Notes under the pieces: generated by a model
Database searches by the model: none
Told to the model about the DNA's origin: nothing
The model's input: the letters and a program-made list of their open reading frames with translations, nothing else
Part shown: piece after piece, positions 51,964 to 60,698 of the stretch
Position numbering within the stretch: the stretch's first letter is position 1
Layout of the letters: each line of letters opens with the position of its first letter
Translations under genes and position numbers: made by a program
DNA from: Pseudomonas rhizophila
GTDB lineage: Bacteria; Pseudomonadota; Gammaproteobacteria; Pseudomonadales; Pseudomonadaceae
DNA: 64,000 nucleotides
Direction of reading: 5' to 3'
NCBI RefSeq assembly: GCF_003033885.1
Contig: NZ_CP024081.1
Span: 5,205,178 to 5,269,177 of the forward strand

Positions 51964-52386
51964 ATGGCATTTGCGGAAAACGCTTGATGCTTCACTGTCA
52001 AAGTCGCACATGCGACCGAGACAACCTGCTTTACCACGTCAGACCTGGCTCTTTTGCCAGCGGTGCACGTCTCTTCTGACGAGCCTTCCAAGGCTACTGA
52101 CGAGCACACCCTGATTCCTCTAACGACGATCAGCCCAAGGCACCTGCTTGCGTGCCCGCCTGATGATCCGAGGCCTGAACGGCCGTTACCGGACTCAGCG
52201 CAACATATTCAAACAGTCGAATACTGATTAGTGATTAACGTCAGTGGACTATCGGCAGATACACTTCCCGACAGCGATGATGCAGACGACCCGGTCGAGC
52301 CACCGTTTTACCGTGCCTCAAGACCAAGAGTCGGTTACGCCTGCTGATTTCGGGTCCATATTTCGCGCAGTGATGATGAGAACGCC
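51964..52386. other. Gene-free gap between rpsU and dnaG where yeqY/yqeY-type gene is usual
   Basis: This stretch has no ORF with coding character on either strand. In the pseudomonads I know, a GatB/YqeY-domain gene lies here. No part of its expected N-terminus or core was found in any frame. The sequence is not repeat-rich and looks non-coding; it probably contains a dnaG promoter, which I could not place. Confidence 0.6.
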
Positions 52387-54345
52387 ATGGCCGGGCTGAT
52401 TCCCCAGAGCTTTATTGACGACCTCCTGAACCGCACCGACATCGTCGATGTGGTCAGCTCTCGCCTGCAAATGAAAAAAGCCGGCAAGAATTACACGGCC
52501 TGCTGCCCGTTCCACAAGGAAAAGACCCCGTCCTTCAGCGTCAGCCCCGACAAACAGTTTTACTACTGTTTCGGCTGTGGCGCTGGCGGCAATGCCCTCG
52601 GCTTCATCATGGACCACGACAACCTGGACTTCCCCCAGGCTGTCGAAGAACTGGCCAAAGCCGCCGGCATGGAAATTCCCCGCGAGGAAAGTGGCCGAGC
52701 GCACAAACCGCGCCAACCCACCGACTCGCCGCTCTACCCATTGCTAACCGCGGCGGCCGATTTTTATCGCCAGGCCCTCAAAAGCCATCCTGCCCGCAAG
52801 GCAGCCGTGGATTATCTCAAGGGCCGCGGCCTGACCGGGGAAATCGCCCGGGATTTCGGCCTCGGCTTTGCCCCACCCGGCTGGGACAATCTGTACAAGC
52901 ACTTAAGCAGCGACACCTTGCAGCAACGCGCGATGATCGACGCCGGCCTGCTGATCGAGAATGCCGAAACCGGCAAGCGCTATGATCGCTTCCGCGACCG
53001 GGTAATGTTCCCGATCCGTGACACGCGCGGACGGATCATCGCGTTTGGCGGCAGGGTCCTGGGCGACGACAAACCCAAGTATCTGAACTCCCCGGAGACC
53101 CCGGTATTCCATAAAGGACAGGAACTCTACGGGCTGTACGAAGCGCGCAAGAACAACCGCAACCTCGACGAAATCATCGTCGTCGAAGGTTACATGGACG
53201 TGATCGCCCTGGCCCAGCAAGGTTTACGCAATGCCGTTGCGACCCTGGGCACCGCCACCAGCGAAGAGCACATGAAGCGCCTGTTTCGCGTCGTGCCCAG
53301 CGTGCTGTTCTGCTTCGACGGCGATCAGGCCGGCCGCAATGCCGCCTGGCGAGCACTGGAAGCGACATTGCCATGCCTGCAGGATGGGCGGCGAGCGCGC
53401 TTCCTGTTTTTACCCGAGGGCGAGGACCCGGATACCCTGGTGCGCTCCGAAGGCACCGATGCTTTCCGTGCGCGGATCAACCAGCACGCGCAACCGCTGG
53501 CCGATTATTTTTTCCAGCAGTTGACCGAAGAAGCCGATCCACGCTCCCTCGAAGGCAAGGCTCATATGGCCACCCTCGCGGCACCGTTGATCGACAAGGT
53601 ACCCGGCGCCAACTTGCGCACACTGATGCGCCAGCGTCTGACCGAAATCACCGGCCTGAACAGTGAAACGGTCAATCAGTTGGTCCACAGCGCCCCCCAG
53701 GAAGCACCGCCGGCTTACGACCCAGGCATTGATTACGACGCGATGCCGGATTTCGCCGACTATCATCAACCTCAGCAGGACTACGCGCCTGCGCAGGAAT
53801 GGACACCCAAGAAACCGGGCAGCGGCGGCAAGAAATGGGACAAAAAACCCTGGGACAAGAACGGTAAGCGCGGCGATCGCGACCAGCCACGTGCCCCGCG
53901 CGTGCCGGCCGCCGTCGAACCACCAACACTGGCCGCCCTGCGGACTCTGCTGCACCACCCGCAACTGGCTGAAAAGGTCGAGGACGCCGGGCACTTCGCC
54001 GCCGAGGACCACAGCAATACGCAATTGCTGATCGCACTCCTTGAAGCCGTGCAGAAGAACCCCAAACTTAACTCTTTCCAGTTGATCGCCCGGTGGCACG
54101 GCACCGAACAAGGGCGCCTGTTGAAGGCCCTGGCCGAGAAGGAATGGTTGATTGATGGAGACAACCTTGAACAACAGTTTTTCGACACCATTACTAGCTT
54201 GTCCGCCCGCCAACGCGAGCGAAATCTGGAACAACTTCTGCGAAAAGCTCGCCAGAGCGAGTTGACCAGCGAAGAGAAAAACCAATTGCGCGATTTACTC
54301 AGCCGCAATGTTTGCGCATCAAACCCGACCTCAACTGGCGCGTGA
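52387..54345 (+). CDS. dnaG: DNA primase
   Basis: Makes RNA primers at the replication fork. The 652-residue protein has an N-terminal zinc site Cys40-His43-Cys61-Cys64, a catalytic TOPRIM core with EGYMDVIAL and FDGDQAGRNA, and a proline/lysine-rich linker (about 440-510, KKPGSGGKKWDKKPWDKNG). A C-terminal DnaB-interaction domain follows. ATG at 52387 begins the standard AGLIPQSFIDDLL. It precedes rpoD by 67 nt. Confidence 0.97.
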   Translation: MAGLIPQSFIDDLLNRTDIVDVVSSRLQMKKAGKNYTACCPFHKEKTPSFSVSPDKQFYYCFGCGAGGNALGFIMDHDNLDFPQAVEELAKAAGMEIPREESGRAHKPRQPTDSPLYPLLTAAADFYRQALKSHPARKAAVDYLKGRGLTGEIARDFGLGFAPPGWDNLYKHLSSDTLQQRAMIDAGLLIENAETGKRYDRFRDRVMFPIRDTRGRIIAFGGRVLGDDKPKYLNSPETPVFHKGQELYGLYEARKNNRNLDEIIVVEGYMDVIALAQQGLRNAVATLGTATSEEHMKRLFRVVPSVLFCFDGDQAGRNAAWRALEATLPCLQDGRRARFLFLPEGEDPDTLVRSEGTDAFRARINQHAQPLADYFFQQLTEEADPRSLEGKAHMATLAAPLIDKVPGANLRTLMRQRLTEITGLNSETVNQLVHSAPQEAPPAYDPGIDYDAMPDFADYHQPQQDYAPAQEWTPKKPGSGGKKWDKKPWDKNGKRGDRDQPRAPRVPAAVEPPTLAALRTLLHHPQLAEKVEDAGHFAAEDHSNTQLLIALLEAVQKNPKLNSFQLIARWHGTEQGRLLKALAEKEWLIDGDNLEQQFFDTITSLSARQRERNLEQLLRKARQSELTSEEKNQLRDLLSRNVCASNPTSTGA

Positions 54346-54359
54346 GGTCACAGCTCAGG

Positions 54360-54365
54360 TATAAT
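54360..54365 (+). promoter_or_regulatory. Candidate internal promoter for rpoD
   Basis: A consensus TATAAT lies 47 nt before the rpoD start in the dnaG-rpoD gap. No good -35 is visible at 16-18 nt, so this is a tentative rpoD-specific promoter of the kind known in this operon in other bacteria. Confidence 0.4.
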
Positions 54366-54412
54366 CCTCGGCTTGTTTTTTGCCCGCCAAGACCTTCAGT
54401 GGATAGGGTGTT

Positions 54413-56260
54413 ATGTCCGGAAAAGCGCAACAGCAGTCTCGTATCAAAGAGTTGATCCTATTGGGTCGTGAGCAGGGCTACCTGACTTACGCGGAGGTCA
54501 ACGACCACCTGCCGGAGGATATTTCAGATCCGGAACAGGTGGAAGACATCATCCGCATGATCAACGACATGGGGATCAACGTATTCGAGGTTGCTCCAGA
54601 TAAGGATGCCCTTATGCTGGCCGACGCCGATACCGACGAGGCGGCCGCTGAAGAAGCGGCCGCAGCGTTGGCAGCGGTCGAGACCGACATTGGTCGCACC
54701 ACCGATCCCGTGCGCATGTACATGCGTGAAATGGGTACGGTAGAGCTCCTCACGCGTGAAGGCGAAATCGAAATCGCCAAGCGCATTGAAGAAGGCATCC
54801 GCGAAGTGATGGGCGCAATCGCGCACTTCCCTGGCACGGTTGACCATATTCTCTCCGAGTACACCCGCGTCACCACCGAAGGTGGCCGCCTGTCCGACGT
54901 CCTGAGCGGTTACATCGACCCGGACGACGGTATCGCGCCGCCTGCAGCCGAAGTGCCGCCGCCGATCGACGCGAAAGCCGCCAAGGCCGACGACGACACC
55001 GATGACGACGACGCCGAAGCCAGCGACGACGAAGAAGAAGCCGAAAGCGGTCCGGATCCGGTCATCGCTGCCCAGCGTTTCGGCGCTGTGGCCGACCAGA
55101 TGGAAATCACCCGCAAGGCGCTGAAGAAGCATGGCCGCAACAACAAGCAGGCAATTGCCGAGCTGTTGGCACTGGCCGAGCTGTTCATGCCGATCAAACT
55201 GGTGCCAAAGCAATTCGAAGGCCTGGTCGAGCGTGTCCGCGGCGCCCTGGATCGTCTGCGTCAGCAAGAGCGCGCGATCATGCAACTGTGCGTGCGTGAT
55301 GCCCGCATGCCACGTGCTGATTTCCTGCGTCAGTTCCCTGGCCACGAAGTCGACGAAAGCTGGACCGATGCACTGGCCAAAGGCAAAAGCAAATACGCTG
55401 AAGCCATTGCCCGCCTGCAACCGGACATCATTCGTTGCCAGCAGAAGCTGACCGCGCTGGAGGCCGAAACCGGCCTGACCGTCGCCGAGATCAAGGACAT
55501 CAACCGTCGCATGTCGATCGGTGAGGCCAAGGCCCGCCGCGCGAAGAAAGAGATGGTCGAAGCGAACTTGCGTCTGGTGATCTCCATCGCCAAGAAGTAC
55601 ACCAACCGCGGCCTGCAATTCCTCGATCTGATCCAGGAAGGCAACATCGGCCTGATGAAAGCGGTGGACAAGTTCGAATACCGTCGCGGCTACAAGTTCT
55701 CGACTTATGCCACCTGGTGGATCCGTCAGGCGATCACTCGCTCGATCGCCGACCAGGCCCGCACCATCCGTATTCCGGTGCACATGATCGAGACCATCAA
55801 CAAGCTCAACCGCATTTCCCGGCAGATGTTGCAGGAGATGGGTCGTGAACCGACTCCGGAAGAGCTGGGCGAACGCATGGAAATGCCTGAGGACAAAATC
55901 CGCAAGGTATTGAAGATCGCCAAAGAGCCGATCTCCATGGAAACCCCGATCGGTGATGACGAAGACTCCCATCTGGGTGACTTCATCGAAGACTCCACCA
56001 TGCAGTCGCCGATTGATGTCGCCACCGTTGAGAGCCTCAAGGAAGCGACTCGCGAAGTACTCTCCGGCCTCACTGCCCGTGAAGCCAAGGTACTGCGCAT
56101 GCGTTTCGGCATCGACATGAATACCGACCACACCCTTGAGGAAGTCGGTAAGCAGTTTGACGTAACCCGCGAGCGGATTCGTCAGATCGAGGCCAAGGCC
56201 TTGCGCAAATTGCGCCACCCGACGCGAAGCGAGCACCTGCGCTCCTTCCTCGACGAGTGA
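54413..56260 (+). CDS. rpoD: RNA polymerase sigma factor RpoD (sigma70)
   Basis: Housekeeping sigma factor of 615 residues. It has region 1.1 (about 1-85), region 1.2 ([12 protein letters not shown]), and a highly acidic non-conserved insert (about 185-220, runs of Asp/Glu). Region 2 has [19 protein letters not shown] for -10 recognition, region 3 follows, and region 4.2 is [20 protein letters not shown] for -35 recognition. It ends at a strong terminator. Confidence 0.98.
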   Translation: MSGKAQQQSRIKELILLGREQGYLTYAEVNDHLPEDISDPEQVEDIIRMINDMGINVFEVAPDKDALMLADADTDEAAAEEAAAALAAVETDIGRTTDPVRMYMREMGTVELLTREGEIEIAKRIEEGIREVMGAIAHFPGTVDHILSEYTRVTTEGGRLSDVLSGYIDPDDGIAPPAAEVPPPIDAKAAKADDDTDDDDAEASDDEEEAESGPDPVIAAQRFGAVADQMEITRKALKKHGRNNKQAIAELLALAELFMPIKLVPKQFEGLVERVRGALDRLRQQERAIMQLCVRDARMPRADFLRQFPGHEVDESWTDALAKGKSKYAEAIARLQPDIIRCQQKLTALEAETGLTVAEIKDINRRMSIGEAKARRAKKEMVEANLRLVISIAKKYTNRGLQFLDLIQEGNIGLMKAVDKFEYRRGYKFSTYATWWIRQAITRSIADQARTIRIPVHMIETINKLNRISRQMLQEMGREPTPEELGERMEMPEDKIRKVLKIAKEPISMETPIGDDEDSHLGDFIEDSTMQSPIDVATVESLKEATREVLSGLTAREAKVLRMRFGIDMNTDHTLEEVGKQFDVTRERIRQIEAKALRKLRHPTRSEHLRSFLDE

Positions 56261-56264
56261 TGTT

Positions 56265-56293
56265 AAAAACCCCCGGCCCTGCCGGGGGTTTTG
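56265..56293 (+). terminator. Strong rho-independent terminator after rpoD
   Basis: Twelve-bp stem AAAACCCCCGGC (56266-56277), CCT loop, GCCGGGGGTTTT (56281-56292), 6 nt after the rpoD stop; the A/T ends allow use on both strands. Confidence 0.93.
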
Positions 56294-56384
56294 TTATGTG
56301 CAGATAAAATCCCCCCGCTACGCCCCCCCGCCCTATTGCCCGTCTACACTCGAAACATCCTCCCCAAGCCATGACGAGACCGTG

Positions 56385-59300
56385 ATGCCCAGACTGACGG
56401 CCGTGATTTTGCTGTCATTGATGAGCTGGACCGCAACGGCTGGCGCGCTGACGCTCACCGACGAAGAGCGCCGCTGGCTCAAGGACCACCCCGACCTGCG
56501 CCTGGGTGTCGACGCCTCCTGGCCACCGTTCGAATTTCGCGACGATCAGGGGCGGTATCAGGGCCTGGCCGCCGACTACGTGGATGTTATCCGCGAGCGG
56601 CTGGCTGTCACGCTCACGCCTATCGAGCCCGTCAGCTGGACGATGGTGCTGGAGCAGGTCGCACAGGGCAAAATCGATCTTTTACCCGGCATCATGTCCA
56701 CGCCCGAACGTCAGAACTACCTGGCCTTCACCCGCCCATATCTGGACTTCCCCATCGTCATCCTGGCCCATCATGGCGGTGCAGAACCTCATAACCTTGA
56801 GGATTTGTACGGGCTGAAAATCGCCGTGGTGGAAAACTATGCGCCCCACGAACTGTTGCGCAACCACCATCCAGACCTGAATCTGGTGGCGCTGCCCAAT
56901 GTCAGCTCAGCCTTGCAAGCCTTGGCCACAGATAAAGTGGATGCGGTGGTGGGCGACCTGGCTTCCAGTGTCTGGAGCCTGCGCCAACTCAAGCTTGACG
57001 GGCTCTATGTCAGCGGAGAAACACCCTATCGCTATCAACTGGCCATGGGCGTCCCCCGGGAGAACAGGATACTGGTGGGTATCCTGGACAAGGTGATAGC
57101 GGACATGAGCCCGGCCCAGATCAGCGAAATCCAGGAGAAATGGGTCGGCAATGTCCGAGATTACCGAAGGTTCTGGTCAGACCTGCTGGTTTACGGCTTG
57201 CCGGCGCTGCTCCTCTTGAGCGGTGTCCTTGCGGCGGTGATTCGCATCAATCGCCGCCTCAGCTCAGAGATCGCGCGACGAGTCGATCTGGAACAAGAAC
57301 TGCGCAGCAGCGAATACCACTACCGCGGGCTGGTGGAGAGCCTTTCAGCAATTGCCTGGGAGGCAAGGGTCAGTGACTTCACCTACAGCTACGTGTCGCC
57401 TCACGCCGAAGATCTACTCGGTTATCCCCTCTCCCACTGGCTGATTCCAGGGTTCTGGCGCAACATCATTCATCCTGCCGACCTGATCCGCGCCCAGAGC
57501 TATTGTGAGCATGAAGTGCTGGCGGGCCGGGACCATTGCATTGATTACCGCGTGATCACTGCTGACGGCCGCTGCCTGTGGGTGCGCGACATTGTCAGCC
57601 TGATCGAACACGGCCACGAACCGGTGATGCGCGGGCTGATGATCGACATCAGCGAAGCCAAACGCACCGAGGAAGCGCTGCGCCTCTCCGAGCAAAAATT
57701 CGCCTCGGTATTTCGTCAATGTCCGGACATCCTGGTGATAGCGCGCCTGATGGACGGTTGCCTGCTGGAGGTCAACAAAGCCTTCGAGGAGCAGATTGGC
57801 CTGAGCGCCGCAGAGGTGGTGGGCCAAACCGCGACCGAACTGAACATCTGGGGCATCCAGGACGTCGGCCCGGGCCTGCTGCAACGATTACAGGCCGGCA
57901 GTATCCGCAATCTGGAGATGCCTTTCCGTCGCAGCAATGGCCAGGTGTTCACCGGGCTGATCTCGGCCGAACCCTTCGACCTCGACACCACCCCAGCCCT
58001 GGTCGTGGTAGTCCGTGATATCAGCCAGCTCAAGGAAACACAGCAGCAGTTGCAGACTTCCGAAGAGAAGTTCGCCAAGGCCTTTCATGCCTCGCCCGAC
58101 GGCCTGCTACTGTCCCGGCAAAGCGACGGCCTGCTGATTGAGGTCAACGAAGGCTTCAGCCGTATTACCGGTTTCAATAGCGCCTTGTCGGTGGACCGTT
58201 CCACCCTGGACCTGGGTATCTGGGTCAACCTCAATGAGCGCAAACAGATGCTCGACCAATTACAACGAGACGGTTATGTCAGGGACTTCAGATGTCATAT
58301 CCGCCGTAACGATGGGCAGATAAGGCTCTGCGAAGTGTCCAGCCGCCCTCTGCCCATCGGCAACGAAGACTGCATGCTGACCATCGCCCGGGACATCACC
58401 GAACGCCACCTGATGCAGGAAAAACTGCAACAGGCAGCCACCGTGTTCGAAAGCACTGCCGAAGGCGTGCTGATCACCGATACACAACAGCACATCAGCG
58501 CGGTGAACCGCGCCTTCAGCGAGATCACCGGCTATAGCGAAACCGAAGCCTTGGGTCACACGCCGCGGCTGTTGGCTTCCGGCCTGCATGACAGTGCGTT
58601 CTATGCCGCGATGTGGCACCAGTTGACCGCCGAGGGACACTGGCAGGGGGAGATTTCCAACCGGCGTAAAAACGGCGAGTTGTATCCCAGTTGGCTGACC
58701 ATCAGCGCGGTGCGTAACCGGGATCGGGAAATCACCCATTTCGTTGCGGTCTTTGCCGATATTTCCAGCCTCAAGCACGCCCAGGCCCGACTCGATTACC
58801 AGGCGCACCACGACCCGCTCACCGGCCTGCCAAATCGCACATTGTTCGAAAGCCGATTACTGACGGCGCTCAACAGCCAGCAGGAAGATGGCGGCCAGGG
58901 TGCGGTGCTGTTCCTGGACCTGGACCGCTTCAAGCACATCAATGACAGCTTGGGACACCCGGTGGGAGATCTGCTACTCAAGGGTATCGCCGTGCGCCTG
59001 CGCGAGCAGTTGCGCGATATCGATACCGTGGCGCGCCTGGGGGGTGACGAATTCATCATCCTGCTGCCAGGCCTGCAACAACCCAGCGACGCCGAACACA
59101 TTGCCCAAAAACTGTTGAATTGCTTTGCCGCACCGTTCCAGGCCGGTGAACATGAGTTTTTCATCAGCGCCAGCATCGGCACCAGCCTGTACCCACAGGA
59201 TGGCTGCGACGTCGCCACGCTGGTCAAGAATGCCGACGCGGCGATGTACCGCTCCAAGGCCAAGGGCCGCAACCGGGTTGAAAGCTACACCCGCGACCTC

Positions 59301-60128
59301 ACCGCCCAGGCCAGTGAGCGGGTGGCACTGGAACACGAGTTGCGACGCGCCATCGAGCGCAACGAATTATCGTTGTCCTTCCAACCCAAATTCAGCCTTG
59401 CCGACAATCGCCTGGTGGGCGCCGAGGCGCTGATTCGCTGGACCCACCCCACATTTGGCGACGTACCGCCGGAGCATTTCATCCCGCTGGCCGAAGAAAA
59501 CGGCATGATCCTGCAGATTGGCGACTGGGTACTGGAACATGCCTGTCGACAACTGTCCGAATGGAACGACGCCTACGAAAGCCTCGGCCCGCTGTCGGTC
59601 AACCTTGCCGGAGCCCAATTGCGCCAACCCAACCTGCTGGGGCGTATCGAACAGTTGCTGCGTGAGCACCACCTCAAGCCCGGCTTGTTGCAACTGGAAA
59701 TTACCGAAAACTTCATCATGAGCCAGGCCGAAGAAGCCCTCGCGGTGCTGCACCAGCTGAAAAAACTCGGTGTGCAACTGGCGATAGACGACTTCGGCAC
59801 CGGCTACTCCTCCCTGAGCTATCTCAAGCGTTTGCCACTGGACTTCCTCAAGATCGACCAGTCCTTCGTCCGTGGCCTGCCCGATGACCCGCACGACGTG
59901 GCCATCGTGCGGGCAATCATCGCGCTGGGCCGCAGTATGCAATTCACCATCATCGCCGAAGGCGTCGAGACCCTGGCCCAACAACAATTCCTGGCTGAAG
60001 AAGGGTGCGAACAGATCCAGGGCTACATCGTCAGCCTGCCCCTGTGCGCCGAAGAGTTCGCCGCAACGTTTCTTCGTATGACCGTATCGGATTTTTCGGA
60101 TAGCACAGCCGAGAAACCGTCGCTATAA
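56385..60128 (+). CDS. SBP-sensor/multi-PAS/GGDEF/EAL signalling protein
   Basis: A membrane c-di-GMP enzyme of about 1247 residues. It has a signal sequence (to about 22), a periplasmic SBP_bac_3-like domain (about 25-255, starting LTDEERRWLKDHPDLRLGVD), one membrane segment near 270-290, and roughly four PAS/PAC modules (about 310-800). A GGDEF domain has the intact active motif RLGGDEFIIL, and an EAL domain has EALIRWTHP and DDFGTGYSSLSYLKRLPLDFLKIDQ. Both catalytic signatures are intact, so it could make and degrade c-di-GMP. The SBP domain suggests sensing of a small solute such as an amino acid. A GTG at 56382 is an alternative start. Its stop codon overlaps the TATAAT of the following tRNA. 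Confidence 0.9.
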   Translation: MPRLTAVILLSLMSWTATAGALTLTDEERRWLKDHPDLRLGVDASWPPFEFRDDQGRYQGLAADYVDVIRERLAVTLTPIEPVSWTMVLEQVAQGKIDLLPGIMSTPERQNYLAFTRPYLDFPIVILAHHGGAEPHNLEDLYGLKIAVVENYAPHELLRNHHPDLNLVALPNVSSALQALATDKVDAVVGDLASSVWSLRQLKLDGLYVSGETPYRYQLAMGVPRENRILVGILDKVIADMSPAQISEIQEKWVGNVRDYRRFWSDLLVYGLPALLLLSGVLAAVIRINRRLSSEIARRVDLEQELRSSEYHYRGLVESLSAIAWEARVSDFTYSYVSPHAEDLLGYPLSHWLIPGFWRNIIHPADLIRAQSYCEHEVLAGRDHCIDYRVITADGRCLWVRDIVSLIEHGHEPVMRGLMIDISEAKRTEEALRLSEQKFASVFRQCPDILVIARLMDGCLLEVNKAFEEQIGLSAAEVVGQTATELNIWGIQDVGPGLLQRLQAGSIRNLEMPFRRSNGQVFTGLISAEPFDLDTTPALVVVVRDISQLKETQQQLQTSEEKFAKAFHASPDGLLLSRQSDGLLIEVNEGFSRITGFNSALSVDRSTLDLGIWVNLNERKQMLDQLQRDGYVRDFRCHIRRNDGQIRLCEVSSRPLPIGNEDCMLTIARDITERHLMQEKLQQAATVFESTAEGVLITDTQQHISAVNRAFSEITGYSETEALGHTPRLLASGLHDSAFYAAMWHQLTAEGHWQGEISNRRKNGELYPSWLTISAVRNRDREITHFVAVFADISSLKHAQARLDYQAHHDPLTGLPNRTLFESRLLTALNSQQEDGGQGAVLFLDLDRFKHINDSLGHPVGDLLLKGIAVRLREQLRDIDTVARLGGDEFIILLPGLQQPSDAEHIAQKLLNCFAAPFQAGEHEFFISASIGTSLYPQDGCDVATLVKNADAAMYRSKAKGRNRVESYTRDLTAQASERVALEHELRRAIERNELSLSFQPKFSLADNRLVGAEALIRWTHPTFGDVPPEHFIPLAEENGMILQIGDWVLEHACRQLSEWNDAYESLGPLSVNLAGAQLRQPNLLGRIEQLLREHHLKPGLLQLEITENFIMSQAEEALAVLHQLKKLGVQLAIDDFGTGYSSLSYLKRLPLDFLKIDQSFVRGLPDDPHDVAIVRAIIALGRSMQFTIIAEGVETLAQQQFLAEEGCEQIQGYIVSLPLCAEEFAATFLRMTVSDFSDSTAEKPSL

Positions 60129-60129
60129 T
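60124..60129 (+). promoter_or_regulatory. -10 element of the tRNA gene
   Basis: TATAAT at 60124-60129 lies 15 bp before the tRNA and includes the TAA stop (60126-60128) of the upstream gene; the GC-rich CCGCGGCC follows as discriminator. A clear -35 was not found: the expected position reads TAGCAC inside the upstream coding sequence. Confidence 0.6.
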
Positions 60130-60143
60130 CCGCGGCCTACTGA

Positions 60144-60220
60144 GGGCCTATAGCTCAGTTGGTTAGAGCAGAGGACTCATAATCCTTTGGTCCACGGTTC
60201 GAGTCCGTGTGGGCCCACCA
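60144..60220 (+). tRNA. tRNA with CAU anticodon, best read as tRNA-Ile2 (AUA decoding)
   Basis: A 77-nt cloverleaf with encoded CCA. The acceptor stem is GGGCCTA/TGGGCCC, the D-arm has AGCTCAGTTGGTTAGAGC, and the anticodon stem GAGGA/TCCTT encloses CTCATAA (anticodon CAT). The T-arm is CACGG-TTCGAGT-CCGTG. Many pipelines would label it Met. However, the acceptor pairs C4-G69 and C5-G68 and the CCTTTGGTCC variable region resemble E. coli ileX rather than elongator Met tRNA (U4-A69). The wobble C would be changed to lysidine by TilS. This location after rpoD is usual in Pseudomonas. Confidence 0.9.
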
Positions 60221-60225
60221 TACTC

Positions 60226-60249
60226 AAAGCCGCGCATTGCGCGGCTTTT
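60226..60249 (+). terminator. Terminator after the tRNA
   Basis: GCCGCGC (60229-60235), ATT loop, GCGCGGC (60239-60245), then TTTT, just after the tRNA; AAA precedes the stem. It fits a rho-independent terminator. Confidence 0.85.
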
Positions 60250-60698
60250 GCGTTTTTGAGCGGCGAGACTGGGCGCACTGGCCAAAGGTCTTCATAAACA
60301 ACCGCTGCGCAATAAGCACGTCATCCATGCGATGTATACCCGCCCAGCTATAGTGAATTTCGCCTATACCGGACGTTTAGAAGATCAAACTGGCAGTAGC
60401 ACTCAACTGAACAGACATTGGGCAGCCCCTGAGGCTGATTAAGCACAACTCTCAGGGCGCCGAAAGTACCGCTCTGTAGTACAGTTGCGCCCGCCAGGGC
60501 CCGGCCACTGCCAGCGATAAAGGTCGGTTTAGCCCTCGAACGACTCGACGGTGCCATATGGCGGGTTTTCGGATCGGGAACGATCGGCGGCACCGAAACG
60601 TCCGGAGACGCGAAATCGGATGTAAAACCAGGCATAAACCGATCGCGGGACGCTCAAGAGAGCGATTCCGCCGATAATAAGAAATATAGGAGAAACAG
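60250..60698. other. Gene-free stretch upstream of the AGCS symporter
   Basis: No ORF with coding character was seen. It holds a nested hairpin: outer arms CGGTGCC (60549-60555) and GGCACCG (60589-60595) and inner GATCG-GGAA-CGATC (60572-60585). A good ribosome-binding site (TAGGAG) lies just before the symporter start. The stretch shows no tandem double-hairpin core of a glycine riboswitch. The promoter was not identified. Confidence 0.5.

Noticed and set aside
51911..52386. A frameshifted remnant of the yqeY gene
   Set aside because: No frame shows the expected protein pattern; absence, not decay, is the better reading.
54524..56236. 570-codon open frame antisense to rpoD
   Set aside because: Shadow of rpoD third-position GC bias.
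60144..60220. Elongator tRNA-Met
   Set aside because: Anticodon CAT fits, but the acceptor pairs C4-G69/C5-G68 and variable region match the Ile2 type better; the name still needs a model score.
60250..60698. Glycine riboswitch upstream of the alanine/glycine symporter
   Set aside because: The tandem GGAGAG-type aptamer core could not be found; only an unrelated nested hairpin is visible.
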